45,849 bases of DNA from Hyphomicrobiales bacterium (GTDB lineage: Bacteria; Pseudomonadota; Alphaproteobacteria; Rhizobiales; Beijerinckiaceae): assembly GCA_027484655.1 (NCBI GenBank), contig JAIXSM010000066.1, positions 1-45,849 of the forward strand. The letters are read 5' to 3'. Below are positions 1 through 9,673 of this stretch, in pieces (position 1 is the stretch's first letter; the number at the start of each line of letters is the position of its first letter). Under the pieces are notes generated by a model. The model had not been told where the DNA came from and searched no databases. It was given only the letters and a program-made list of their open reading frames with translations. The translations under genes were made by a program, and so were the position numbers.

Positions 1-3000
1 CGCGTTCGCCGACGAACGGCTGGCGTCCGCGCCGATCGACCAGCCGCCCTGCTGAATGCCGATGGACGCGCCCCACGAGGAGGAGCGCGAGCGGCTGCTG
101 TCCGCCACGGCGGCGAGCCCGAGGTTGTTGCCTGCGATGATGGTCGCGTCGCGACCGGCAGACGCCACCGTACCGCCCACCAGCGCCACGTCGCGCCCGG
201 CGGAAACCGTGAGGTCTCGCGCCACGAGCAGGCGTGAGACGGTCGATTCCGTCCATTCCTTTTGCGACTTCCACGTCGAGAAGCGCAGGGAGACGCCCGC
301 CAGGAAGGAGCAATGCTGAATGTTCCATCCGCATTGCGACGCGGCCGTGGAGAGGCTGGCGCCCCCCGAATTGTAGATCGCGAACGGATCAAGCGCGTTG
401 CCCGCGAGGGGATTGAACTGGGACACCAACGCCCCGACCAAATCCCCATCCGGACCACGCGCCTGAATGTTGGCCTGGGACATCATCCGCGCGCTGGCGG
501 TGACGACCGCCAGCGTGTTGGAAAGGGTTCCAAAACCCTTGCCCGTGGCGAGCTGATGAACCGCCGCAAGCAACGGATTCTGGTTCACATATTGCTGCAG
601 CTCCGCCTTGCCGTCCCCGCGCAGGGCGGCGGCGGCGATTGAGAACGCTGGCGCGGTGAAGCCGATGGACCAGCCGCTGGAGCGGAGATAGAAATTGTTT
701 TGTTGCGCGTCGAACGTGAGGTTGTTTCCCGCGGAGAGACGCGCGTCTTCTCCCGAAACAAGCTTGACGCCGACGCCAGAAAGATTGCGCCCTGCGTCAA
801 TCGAAACGGATCCCCCCTCGATTTTCGAAAAGGCGTTTACGAAGCCGTTCCAGTATTGCTTGTTGGACGCATAGCCAAACCCGCTGAAGCCGGACTTCTT
901 GTAGACATCCTGCATCTCCTCGCTCTTCGCATCGAGGAGCACGTCGTTCCTGGCGATGAGGTCAACGGCGCCGCCGGCGCTCCAGACCGATCCGATATTG
1001 ACAATGTCGCGGCCCGCCTGCGCCGTGATGGAGCCGAACTCGGCGACGACGTTGGACTCCTGGACGACGCCCTGGTTCTGGACGATCGTCGTGCTCCTCC
1101 ACCAGTTCTTTTTGTTCCGGAAATAATTGATCAGGAATTGCGACGAGACGGCGTTGTTCTGAATATCGCGCCCGGCGCTGAGAAGCATCGACCCGGCCGC
1201 TGCGATGGATGAGCCGGTGTTCATGATATCCTGACCGGCGGACACAAGGAGGCCGGACCCGGCGAGGAACTCCCCGCCCTTGTAGCGATGGCCCTGCATG
1301 CCGCAGGCCCAGTTCTGGCAGCCGTCCTTCTCTGTCAAAGTGTAATAGACCCGGACTGCATCATTGTGCACGTCACGGCCTGCCGCCAGCACAATGGAGC
1401 CCGCCGAGGCCGCAGAGGCTCCGTAGTTATGAATGTCCCGGCCAGCGGAGATCGTCATGTCCCCGCCAGCCATAACCGCGGTGGGCGTGAGACCCTTGAT
1501 CTCAACCGCCTCCGAAGGCGTTTTCCAGAAGACGCCGGCGAGAAAGTCTGATTGGCGATCAAGAAGATCCGAGCCGTCCGCAAGACCTGTCCCGCGCAAA
1601 GCGAGCAGAACGAAATCGCGTCCGGCGTTGACGAGAACATTGCGGCCCGCGTTCACCACGGAGCCGCCGGTCACAATTGCGTCGTTGCCGGTTTGCACGC
1701 GAAGGTCGCGCCCGGCGTGAACAACGCCGCGCGTGGTTTGGTCCAGAGATGCCGAGGCCCGGCTGACGGCATAGTCGTAGGCCGTCGCCTCGATAACTGC
1801 ATCACCGGCTAAACCGCGTGACCCCGGCGGACCTGCCAAGGCCTCGGACAACGTGCTGAACCCTTGCGCCAGGTTGAGCTTTGCGTGCTCGGTCGTCGTC
1901 GTAACCGGAAACCACCTACGGCCCGACCGATACCAAGCGACCGTCGTGTTGAGGAATGTTGAAACATCAAATCCGGTGCCGACCTTCCGGGCGGCGTCGC
2001 CGATCAGTAACCCGCCGGAAGCGCCGTTGAGCGCAACCAGACTTTCGATAATCGGATCCGATGATAAATACGCGCGATAGCTGGCGAGAGACTTTGCGTC
2101 GCCGCCGCGCAGGGATGCCGCTAGTCCTGCAACGTCAGGCAGCTCTGCCTTGAGCTCCCCCTTATCAGAACCAAGCGGATCCGCCCCGGCATCCAGAACA
2201 AGGCGCCCTGTCGCCCTGATAACCAAGTCGCCTGCGGCAAAGATACGCGCCCCTGTCGATACAATATCGCGCGCCGAAACATTCACATTCCGCGCGATAA
2301 TCTCGGACGGCGAGGCCAAGATTTCGCCGCTCCAGGTTTCGCTAGCGTAGCTGTTCGATTCATACCATTGACGCTCACCGTTATCATAAAATGTTGTATA
2401 ATAGAAATGTCGGATATCCGATTTGGATTTGACAGCCGCTTCAGTTGCGAGGCGCATGGCGCCCGCCGCAGTAACATTTACATCGCGACCGGCCGCAACA
2501 GTTGACCCGAGAAAAAACACGTCGCGACCAGCAGACAGGTTCGCCGAACCCGTGAGCGACCGAATGATCCCCGCGGTGAAGTCAACATCGACGGCTCTGT
2601 TCTGTCGCGTGTGATGCGACCATTCGCTGTCACTAAGCGTTTCGAACGACCTGATAACGAAATCCGACGAAAGCACATAATTCCGGATCGTGCCCTTAGC
2701 GTTCAAAATTACGTCGCCATAGGCTGCAATCGTCGAGGCGGTATTGGTCAAGTCACGACCGGCGCCGATGGTGATCGCCCTGCCGGCAAGAACCTCGGCT
2801 TCATGAAAGTTCGTACGCTGGCCACATTCGGCGCCCGCCGCAGTACAACCATCGGCGGCGGTCACGCGGTTGAGTGTCGACTTTGATGTATTGATGAAAT
2901 CGAGCCCGGCGCTGATTGACACGTTGCGCGATCCGGCGATCTTGCCGGCAATGTTGCTGACGCTCTGCCCTGCCACGACACTGACGTCACCGCCGATAAT

Positions 3001-4353
3001 CGAGCCACCCGTCAGCAGGTACTCATCGGATATCGACGTCTGCATCCACTTGAGATACTCGTTGCCCCAGTACACTTGCGTTGGGTTCGAGCTTTGCGTC
3101 CATTGCTGGAAAAGTTCCTGATAGCTTTTCAGCCACGCATCGGCCCACGCCTGCCCCTCGTAGACGGTGAACTTGTCGCGCGTGTTGACGACGCCGCCCC
3201 CGGCGCTGACCGACACATTCACGTCGCCAATCAGCAGTCCGGTGTTTGTAGTGTCCGCGCCGGACGTCACAGCCACCGTGCGGCCGACGACCTCCCCGCC
3301 GATGGTCGCGGACTGGACCGCGTTCACATGCGCCCCTGCGTCTCCCTGCAGCGCGCGCCCGCCGGGAATGAACACGTCCCGGCCCAAAACCTGCGCGACG
3401 CCTTTCGCCTGAACAGATCCGTACTGCCTGACAGACCCCGTTGCTTGAGCTGACAAGTTCCCGCCCGCCCGAGCGTGATTGAAAAACAGGTCGCCATTGG
3501 AGCGCAGCTCGACGCCCCCTCTTGCGGTCGCTGTCCCAAGCACGCGGACGCCCAGACCGGCCTCGTTGCCAATAATCCGGATTGAGCCTCCAGACATCGC
3601 TCCAAAAGCTGTCGCATCGACCGCATAGGGAAGCGTGCGGCTAGTAGAGATCGGCTGCGGTACTGGATTGCCGGTCACCCGGTCGATCGAGTGGGCGCCG
3701 CCAAAAAGGCTAAGGGCCCCGCTGGCCGCACTCGGGCCATCGACGAGCACATGCCGCCCAGAGACAGTAAGGTCGCCATCGGATGAAACGCCATTGCGGC
3801 CGACCGAAACAACGCCGTCGAAAACGGATATGCCCACCTGACCGCCGCTGACAGAAACCGCCCCGGTGGTCAGAGTCGAGGAGCGCGCGCCAGTGAACGA
3901 ACAGCCATCGCATTCGATACCGTTAGGGTTTGCGACAATCACGTTCGCGGTTGTGCCAAGCAACTCAAGGTCGCCCTTGAGCGAGGACGCGGCGCCGTTG
4001 ACCTCATTCACAATCGTGTTGGCCGGCCCTCCTGTGCGGAGGGAAGGATTCGCCCGCACGGTTCCACCTTTTCGGGCGGCCGTATCCACTGTCGAGTTGT
4101 TGAGAATGACGCCGTTGGGCCCAACGCTGAAGGTCGAATAACGGTTGTGCGACACACCCGCATTGGGCGCGACGATATTCACCACCGTCCTCCCGCCGCT
4201 CGACGCCTCGATAGCCGGACGGTTCGCCGCAGGCGCAGTCGGGCTGGCGGTGATCTGTTGGGCGAACGCGACCTGATTGAGATGAGCCGCGATGACAAGC
4301 AACGCAACGCCGCTGTTCAACACCCTACGCCCCGAGTTCCGCAATTTCGCCAT
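1..4353 (-). CDS. FhaB-type TPS exoprotein (filamentous haemagglutinin family), 3' end outside window
   Basis: The frame is open for 1451 codons from ATG 4353 to the window edge, so the C-terminus is not visible. A Shine-Dalgarno AGGTG lies 4 nt before the ATG. Residues 1-31 form a signal peptide ending AFA-QQ. Residues about 55-200 are a TPS secretion domain with SHNRY, a NEVNG-like segment and NPNGI followed by a Cys148-x2-Cys151 pair, as in FHA proteins. The rest is rich in haemagglutinin repeats of the form SAGRD-x-N-x3-S-x-I, the beta-helix rungs of this family. Residues 1012-1017 and 1341-1348 hold further close cysteine pairs. The role by family is a secreted surface adhesin, or a carrier of a C-terminal toxin as in contact-dependent inhibition. 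The toxin question cannot be settled because the end is missing. It lies 73 nt downstream of the Sel1 gene and probably shares the operon with the TpsB at 5399-7123. Confidence 0.9.
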   Translation of the reverse strand, partial: MAKLRNSGRRVLNSGVALLVIAAHLNQVAFAQQITASPTAPAANRPAIEASSGGRTVVNIVAPNAGVSHNRYSTFSVGPNGVILNNSTVDTAARKGGTVRANPSLRTGGPANTIVNEVNGAASSLKGDLELLGTTANVIVANPNGIECDGCSFTGARSSTLTTGAVSVSGGQVGISVFDGVVSVGRNGVSSDGDLTVSGRHVLVDGPSAASGALSLFGGAHSIDRVTGNPVPQPISTSRTLPYAVDATAFGAMSGGSIRIIGNEAGLGVRVLGTATARGGVELRSNGDLFFNHARAGGNLSAQATGSVRQYGSVQAKGVAQVLGRDVFIPGGRALQGDAGAHVNAVQSATIGGEVVGRTVAVTSGADTTNTGLLIGDVNVSVSAGGGVVNTRDKFTVYEGQAWADAWLKSYQELFQQWTQSSNPTQVYWGNEYLKWMQTSISDEYLLTGGSIIGGDVSVVAGQSVSNIAGKIAGSRNVSISAGLDFINTSKSTLNRVTAADGCTAAGAECGQRTNFHEAEVLAGRAITIGAGRDLTNTASTIAAYGDVILNAKGTIRNYVLSSDFVIRSFETLSDSEWSHHTRQNRAVDVDFTAGIIRSLTGSANLSAGRDVFFLGSTVAAGRDVNVTAAGAMRLATEAAVKSKSDIRHFYYTTFYDNGERQWYESNSYASETWSGEILASPSEIIARNVNVSARDIVSTGARIFAAGDLVIRATGRLVLDAGADPLGSDKGELKAELPDVAGLAASLRGGDAKSLASYRAYLSSDPIIESLVALNGASGGLLIGDAARKVGTGFDVSTFLNTTVAWYRSGRRWFPVTTTTEHAKLNLAQGFSTLSEALAGPPGSRGLAGDAVIEATAYDYAVSRASASLDQTTRGVVHAGRDLRVQTGNDAIVTGGSVVNAGRNVLVNAGRDFVLLALRGTGLADGSDLLDRQSDFLAGVFWKTPSEAVEIKGLTPTAVMAGGDMTISAGRDIHNYGASAASAGSIVLAAGRDVHNDAVRVYYTLTEKDGCQNWACGMQGHRYKGGEFLAGSGLLVSAGQDIMNTGSSIAAAGSMLLSAGRDIQNNAVSSQFLINYFRNKKNWWRSTTIVQNQGVVQESNVVAEFGSITAQAGRDIVNIGSVWSAGGAVDLIARNDVLLDAKSEEMQDVYKKSGFSGFGYASNKQYWNGFVNAFSKIEGGSVSIDAGRNLSGVGVKLVSGEDARLSAGNNLTFDAQQNNFYLRSSGWSIGFTAPAFSIAAAALRGDGKAELQQYVNQNPLLAAVHQLATGKGFGTLSNTLAVVTASARMMSQANIQARGPDGDLVGALVSQFNPLAGNALDPFAIYNSGGASLSTAASQCGWNIQHCSFLAGVSLRFSTWKSQKEWTESTVSRLLVARDLTVSAGRDVALVGGTVASAGRDATIIAGNNLGLAAVADSSRSRSSSWGASIGIQQGGWSIGADASRSSANA

Positions 4354-4426
4354 GGCGCACCTGATTTAGAAAGGGTTCAAGAAATTGGCTTCAGGCAATC
4401 GCATAATTGACAAGAAAGAAGGACCG

Positions 4427-5368
4427 TTACTGCCCTTGCGGTTTCGTTGCAGGCGCCGGCTTTTGCGGCGCAGGAGCCCGCGGCGCCGCTCCCGGCTTTG
4501 CGGCGGTCGGAGGGGGTGACGCCGAGGACGGCGAAACAGGGCTTACCTGACTTGCCGCTCCCGGCGTTTCAGCAACCGGGGACGGACGCCACGCGCGCGC
4601 AAATTGTTGAGCCTGCATGATCTGTTCGGACGTCATTTGCGCCTCAACTGAGGCCCGGGCCTCAACAGCTTCGGCCATCTGTCGCGACGACGCCAGATTG
4701 AAATACCCATGAGCCTTCACGTAATCGCGCTCGACGCCGAGGCCCTTGAGATAAGCGTCACCCAACCGATAAAGTCCGACTGCGTTCCCCACAGCCGCAG
4801 TCTGCTGAAAGAGCCGGAAGGAGCGCCCAACATCCCGCGCAACATCCCTTCCCTCAAGAAATGCGATCCCAAGCGCGTTGCGCGCGGGCACGCTTCCCTG
4901 GTTTGCGGCCTTCTCGTACCACTCAAACGCCTTGGCGGGGGTTCTGTGGACCCCCCGTCCCTGGTCGAACAACGCACCGCAATTAAACTGAGCGTTCACT
5001 TCCCCGGCCGTCGCAGCCTCGCAAATCAATTCCGCGCCTCTCTCATAATCCTGCAAGACGCCAATACCTTCGAGGTGGAGAATCCCAAGACGGTTCTTCG
5101 CAAGCGCGCTTCCTCTCGCGCTCCCTGCGACATACATAGCCACCGCGGCGGGCAGATCCGGCGGACCGGACAGGCCCAACTCAATAACGCGCCCCATGTA
5201 GAATGCTGCGTCCGCCTCGCCCTTCTCGAAAGCCTCGGCCAGCAGCCTGGCCGCCTTCGGATAGTCGCGGGAATCGAGCGCCGCGAGCCCTTGAGACAGG
5301 TTTTCTGAAGCATGAGTCGACGCCAACATAGCGATCGCCCCAATCATCGAGATCGCAACAGCTTTCAT
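4427..5368 (-). CDS. Exported Sel1-like repeat protein
   Basis: A 313-aa protein with a signal peptide (residues 1-20, ending near STHAS) and about five Sel1/TPR-type helical repeats over residues 35-235. They are recognisable from A-x-Y/F-x-L-G-x-x-Y/F...G-x-G-V-x-x-D-x-x-K-A patterns such as YRLGDAYLKGLGVERDYVKA. The last 70 residues are Ala/Pro/Lys-rich and low in complexity. A GAGGA ribosome binding site precedes the ATG. Sel1 repeats mediate protein-protein contacts. The position between tpsB and the large FhaB-type gene suggests a periplasmic accessory or chaperone for the TPS substrates, which is inference. Sel1 proteins are not a canonical TPS component, so this linkage is notable. 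Family assignment is firm; specific function unknown. Confidence 0.88.
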   Translation of the reverse strand: MKAVAISMIGAIAMLASTHASENLSQGLAALDSRDYPKAARLLAEAFEKGEADAAFYMGRVIELGLSGPPDLPAAVAMYVAGSARGSALAKNRLGILHLEGIGVLQDYERGAELICEAATAGEVNAQFNCGALFDQGRGVHRTPAKAFEWYEKAANQGSVPARNALGIAFLEGRDVARDVGRSFRLFQQTAAVGNAVGLYRLGDAYLKGLGVERDYVKAHGYFNLASSRQMAEAVEARASVEAQMTSEQIMQAQQFARAWRPSPVAETPGAASQVSPVSPSSASPPPTAAKPGAAPRAPAPQKPAPATKPQGQ

Positions 5369-5398
5369 ATCTTCGTCCTCAAATTAACGGTCACGAAA

Positions 5399-7123
5399 TC
5401 ACCACAGCTTCACATTCAGAGACATTGATGCAGCGACGCCCCTGGATCGACCCGAGGGCGCTATCAATGGCGTTCCAACAGCAACATCAAACGACACCCG
5501 TTCACCGCCTGTGCGAACGCCAGCGCCGAGAGTCAAAAGCTTGTCTTCACCCTTTGATGCATTGCCGCGAATGACACCGCCATCCATGAAGGCGTAGGGA
5601 GAAACGCTTGTGACGATCTGGCGGCCGACACCAACCAGACTCAAATCACGCCAGACCGCAGAAGGCGGCTTTCCAAGCTGCGGATCACCAGGCTGCCTTG
5701 CCCAGGGCACCGCCGCCCCCCATTGCAACTCGGTGCGAAAAAAGGCGCCCGTATCGCCTGATATGCTGGCGCCTTGAATCCCGCGAACGCTGTCCCAGCC
5801 CCCAGCCGTGATCTGGTTGGCCGCATATAAAGAGTCGCCGCTGTATTGCCCGGTAACGTTGGCGACAAAAGACCAGCCGCTTCCAAGATGCGTGATATAG
5901 GTCGCCGAGATGTCGAACTTACGGAACCGGCTTGTCAGAGACTGAGCGACTTGAGCCGAAGACGCGCCCGCCCTCGCAAACTCCGGCAGCCCAAAACTGG
6001 CTCCCGCTTCCATCGAAATACGCGACTGCTGGAAATAGCGTTCAACCGCCAGCCCGGATCTCGACCATGCTATGAATTGTTCCTGCAGCGCTGTGGCGTT
6101 GATGAACCGGCGGCTCCAATACCACGCGAACGACTGGCTCACGCGGACCACATGATTGGCGTCCCGATAGATGACCCGGTCCAAAGCGGCCGCGTTGGTC
6201 ACGCTCTCGGTGACCATATCGGCCACCTGAGATAAGGCAGCGCTTTGCTGCGAATAAGACGCTGCATTGTGGAACGTCCAATATCCGTAGGGCAAAGACA
6301 CGGTGGTCGCGAGCGCATTCGAGGAGCGCGACCCGGCGTAACTGGCAGACCAACTGTCATTGAGCGTGAGGATGTTATCGAGTTCCAGATTTGCCCGGGC
6401 ACGGGTACGGCCTGTCGCCGCTTGCCCATGACTGTCAAAACCCATCGAGGCGCGCACTGCGCGCTGCCGTCTTTCAATTACGCGGACGATACTCGTCCCA
6501 GGCTCCTCCCCAGGAAGAATATCAACCGACGCCGCTGACGATGGAATTCTGTTGATCTGCGCGAGTCCCTGCTCAAGGTCGCGCAGGTTCAGCACCCGGC
6601 CGCTTACCCCCGGAAACGCGGTGATGCGCTTTCCCCATGGCGCTATTTCAGGAGCTTTGCCCTCCCGAAGCACGCCGTAGACAAGGCGGGAAACCCGCCC
6701 CTCGACGACGGTCAGGCGCAGGATGCCGCTTTTGAGATCCTGAGCCGGCACAACGACCTGGGTCGTGATGTACCCGCGTTCGATATACGTTTTACGGACG
6801 GCGTGGATGAGCTGTTCGATTTCACTCTGCCCAAGGCACCGGTCCGCAAAAGCGCTTGTCGCTTCGTGGAGGGAACCCTCCAACAATGACTCGACGCCGT
6901 CGACGTCAATCCGGACCACCGGAAAGCACACAGCGCTTGGCTTGGCGTCCCTGCTCTCAAGCTCCAGGCGACTGCCGACCGGAGCGTTCCCAAGGCTGCG
7001 CAGGCTTTCATTTCTCTGCCGCTCGCGCAGCAAATCAAGGCCGGGATCAACAGGCGCCTGCGCAAGCGCTGATGCGGCTACGAAAATGCAAGCCACCGCG
7101 AGGATCCATGCGAGGCGACTCAC
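5399..7123 (-). CDS. TpsB outer-membrane exporter, ShlB/FhaC/HecB family
   Basis: A 574-aa Omp85-superfamily two-partner secretion pore. Residues 1-22 are a signal peptide (ending ASALAQ). POTRA-type domain(s) occupy about residues 65-210, with conserved hydrophobic and Gly patterns (IERGYITTQVVVPAQDL). The rest is a beta-barrel with alternating aromatic and polar residues. Near residue 445 is a VRG motif (WDSVRGIQG), matching the conserved L6-loop VRGF/Y tip of FhaC. The protein ends in a C-terminal aromatic (NVKLW), typical of outer-membrane barrels. The start is GTG 7123, overlapping the tpsA2 stop (GTGA), so translational coupling is likely. It probably exports both flanking FhaB-type proteins (7120-9528 and 1-4353), as no second exporter is visible between them. 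Confidence 0.93.
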   Translation of the reverse strand: MSRLAWILAVACIFVAASALAQAPVDPGLDLLRERQRNESLRSLGNAPVGSRLELESRDAKPSAVCFPVVRIDVDGVESLLEGSLHEATSAFADRCLGQSEIEQLIHAVRKTYIERGYITTQVVVPAQDLKSGILRLTVVEGRVSRLVYGVLREGKAPEIAPWGKRITAFPGVSGRVLNLRDLEQGLAQINRIPSSAASVDILPGEEPGTSIVRVIERRQRAVRASMGFDSHGQAATGRTRARANLELDNILTLNDSWSASYAGSRSSNALATTVSLPYGYWTFHNAASYSQQSAALSQVADMVTESVTNAAALDRVIYRDANHVVRVSQSFAWYWSRRFINATALQEQFIAWSRSGLAVERYFQQSRISMEAGASFGLPEFARAGASSAQVAQSLTSRFRKFDISATYITHLGSGWSFVANVTGQYSGDSLYAANQITAGGWDSVRGIQGASISGDTGAFFRTELQWGAAVPWARQPGDPQLGKPPSAVWRDLSLVGVGRQIVTSVSPYAFMDGGVIRGNASKGEDKLLTLGAGVRTGGERVSFDVAVGTPLIAPSGRSRGVAASMSLNVKLW

Positions 7124-9528
7124 GGAAGCATCCCGCTCAGGATGCCGACACTATGACGGAAAGCTGGACCCACCCCCTTCGGAACAGCAGCAAGATCCGG
7201 CGTCGTAAGATAGCTGACGCCGTTGGCCGCGTTGATGATCAGACCCTCGACCTGAATTTCGTTCGCATTGACCCTTAACGCGCCATAGAAGGACGCGACG
7301 AGGCCGCCATTGTACCCATAGCCGAACCATCCATCCTGCCCCTGAAACAATCCGCCGAACCCTGACGGCCTGAGAGCAATCATCGGCATTAAAATACTCA
7401 GCGCCGAAAAGCGGGCGGTGTTGATCTCGACGTCGTTTGCGGCAACGAGTTGTGCGCCCGAAGTCTCTACCGTTCGAGCGGCCTTGATCATTACGGTCTC
7501 ACTTGCAGAAATACGCGACTCGACCAGGTTGACATTGAGGTGGCCGGTCGCGCGACAAAACACGAAGCAGGAACGCGAGAACGCCCCATACCCGGTGAGG
7601 AGACTGCGGTTCACCAGCGCGTCGCTGGCCTCTGCGCGGACGTCCTTGCCATGGATCACTGCGCCGAGGTTCTCTATGGTCCTAGCCGAAAGAAACGCCC
7701 TGCCCGCTGCAGTCATTCCGCCGCGCGCGTCACCTGCAACCGGCCGGCCGTAGTCGAAAGCCGCATTGGCCTCGCTGCGCAGACCCCCGAACGAACTACG
7801 CCGGTTCAGGACCGCGTCTGACCTCCCCACGATGCTGGTTTCGTTGATGATCGCCTCGCCGGCAACAATGCTGAGATCACCGCCGGAAACGATACTCCCC
7901 GATGCGTTATGGACCAGCCCCGACGCATTGAGCGAAAGTGTGTCCGCATCAGCGCGTAACGCTGCAGTACGCACCGCATCCAGCGACTTGTTGAGAATGT
8001 CGCCGCTGGCGATGAGCGTTGCGCCGCCGGCGCTGTCCGGGTCACCCTGCGTCTTTGAATATCCCTGAAGACGAACACCAAGGTTTCTGATGTCGCCGCC
8101 AAGCGCGACCGCGGTGATCCCAGCTTTGTTGGACTGCAAGAAGCCCTGCGCACCCGCCAATGAGTCGAAGCTTATTGAGGCGCCCTGCAACCGCAAGCCA
8201 TTCTCGCCCATTATTCGAGGAGCCGTCAAAGAGATTGCAGACATAGACAGAAAGCTGAATGCCGGTGACGTTGCGCTCAGATGTGTGAAGCGCAATTCGT
8301 CCCGCGCGCTCAGAATGGCCGTGCCTGCCGATGCAAGCTTGAGATTCTGCCCCCTGATTGCGCCCCTCGCTGTCAGTGCGACCCCATCGCCTGTGGCAGT
8401 GAGATTGACCGCCGAGCCTGACGACGACCCTCCGATTTCTATGTCTTTCTCTGCATCCAGCGCGACGCCTCCGAGGGGAGCGAAGCTAGAGGGATCGCGC
8501 GCGACAGCATTCAGGTCGGCCCCCGCAACGGCAATGCTGCCGGACGTCGCTCTCAGCAGAACGCCGCTCCGCGCAGAGGATACGGACGATTTCGCCCGTT
8601 CGGGCGTCAACGCGATGGTTGCTCCTGTGATGGAGACCGCGCCCGACGACTGAACCCCGGCGCCAGACATCTGGATATGCCCGTTGGACGTGATGCTGAA
8701 TCCGCCCGCCCCAGCCACGGTCGCTCCAGCAAGCCGGACGCCTGCGCCCGCATCGGTCACATGGAGGCGAACCGTCCCGCCGTTAATGACCGCCGGATTG
8801 GATACGTGGATAGCGAACTCCGACCGGGAGCGACCCGATGCGCCCGTGCGCTGAACGAGTCCGGAGGCGCTCTCGATCGGCGCTTGCGCGTTGACGTGGT
8901 GGACGGAATCGCCTGCCGTCAGCGACACCACGCCAGTTTGCACGTCGATTGCGCCGGCGACATCAATTTCCTTGGCAATGAGATCAAGGCGAGCGCCGTC
9001 GGTCGCAATGCCCGCGCCACCGATTTCGATTCGCCCCGAATGCGTTTTTATATCAACGTCGGATGCGTTAGCTTTGACTCTTCCGGTGGTAAGGATCACG
9101 CCACCTGTATTGACGAACGCGCCGCCATCGACGCTCACGCCATTAGGATTAGCGACGATGACGTGCGCCCGCGGACCCAGAACGCTTAAGGCGCCCCTCA
9201 GGTGGCTTGGTGCGGAACCAGTGACCTCGTTGACAATGAGTCTTGCATTGCTGATCGCGTTATCCAGATCGACGCCGGCACGCGAAACGCTGAACTGCTC
9301 ATAACGGTTGTGGCTCAATCCGGACGAATTTGCTGGTGCGATGGAGACTTTCGGCTTCCCACCCGGAGCCCCTGTAACCGTTGTCGCGGTTGTTCCATCG
9401 GGCTTGACGATCAGAGACACCGGAGCTGCCGGAATCAAAACCGTTGGCGACGAGGCGAACGCGGAGGCTGGCACGGCGACAAGGGCGGCCAACACAAATG
9501 TTCGTCTCGACGAGCAATAAAGCGCCAA
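7120..9528 (-). CDS. Short FhaB-type TPS exoprotein (TpsA2)
   Basis: An 802-aa protein starting at TTG 9528, supported by GGTGA 5 nt upstream (complementary to the 16S 3' end) and by the lack of a nearby ATG. The signal peptide ends about residue 26 (ASAFAS). The TPS domain follows: LSHNRYEQF near residue 70, IVNEVTG near 97, and VANPNGVSVDGGAFVNTGG near 125. The remainder is beta-helix-like with weak haemagglutinin repeats. It lacks the long repetitive shaft of FhaB and ends cleanly at LSGMLP. It could be a small secreted effector, haem-binding protein or adhesin, or a degraded descendant of a longer exoprotein. The coupled tpsB directly downstream argues that it is an intact, cognate substrate. 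N-terminal residues differ clearly from the HMW1-type giant at 13949-26614. Confidence 0.9.
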   Translation of the reverse strand: MALYCSSRRTFVLAALVAVPASAFASSPTVLIPAAPVSLIVKPDGTTATTVTGAPGGKPKVSIAPANSSGLSHNRYEQFSVSRAGVDLDNAISNARLIVNEVTGSAPSHLRGALSVLGPRAHVIVANPNGVSVDGGAFVNTGGVILTTGRVKANASDVDIKTHSGRIEIGGAGIATDGARLDLIAKEIDVAGAIDVQTGVVSLTAGDSVHHVNAQAPIESASGLVQRTGASGRSRSEFAIHVSNPAVINGGTVRLHVTDAGAGVRLAGATVAGAGGFSITSNGHIQMSGAGVQSSGAVSITGATIALTPERAKSSVSSARSGVLLRATSGSIAVAGADLNAVARDPSSFAPLGGVALDAEKDIEIGGSSSGSAVNLTATGDGVALTARGAIRGQNLKLASAGTAILSARDELRFTHLSATSPAFSFLSMSAISLTAPRIMGENGLRLQGASISFDSLAGAQGFLQSNKAGITAVALGGDIRNLGVRLQGYSKTQGDPDSAGGATLIASGDILNKSLDAVRTAALRADADTLSLNASGLVHNASGSIVSGGDLSIVAGEAIINETSIVGRSDAVLNRRSSFGGLRSEANAAFDYGRPVAGDARGGMTAAGRAFLSARTIENLGAVIHGKDVRAEASDALVNRSLLTGYGAFSRSCFVFCRATGHLNVNLVESRISASETVMIKAARTVETSGAQLVAANDVEINTARFSALSILMPMIALRPSGFGGLFQGQDGWFGYGYNGGLVASFYGALRVNANEIQVEGLIINAANGVSYLTTPDLAAVPKGVGPAFRHSVGILSGMLP

Positions 9529-9673
9529 AAGATCACCCGCTTGATAAAAAAGAGAAAAATGAGAAACGAATTTACCTTGAAAACAGATTTAGTATTCTGT
9601 TAATCCCGAGGGCAATAGCCCGTCAAGCTCGCTTCCACACGTCTCTTGATCTTCAATTTCGGAAAACTTGAAA
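9529..9673. promoter_or_regulatory. AT-rich divergent promoter region between tpsA2 and the ChaN-like gene
   Basis: A 145-bp gap of much lower GC than its flanks, containing A/T runs (for example AAAAAAGAGAAAAATGAG near 9546). It must hold the promoters of the minus-strand TPS operon and the plus-strand ChaN-like gene. I see no convincing operator such as a Fur box. Confidence 0.5.

Noticed and set aside
4260-4353. Extended signal peptide region (ESPR) typical of many large TPS proteins
   Set aside because: The N-terminus is an ordinary 31-residue signal; the conserved ESPR pattern is absent.
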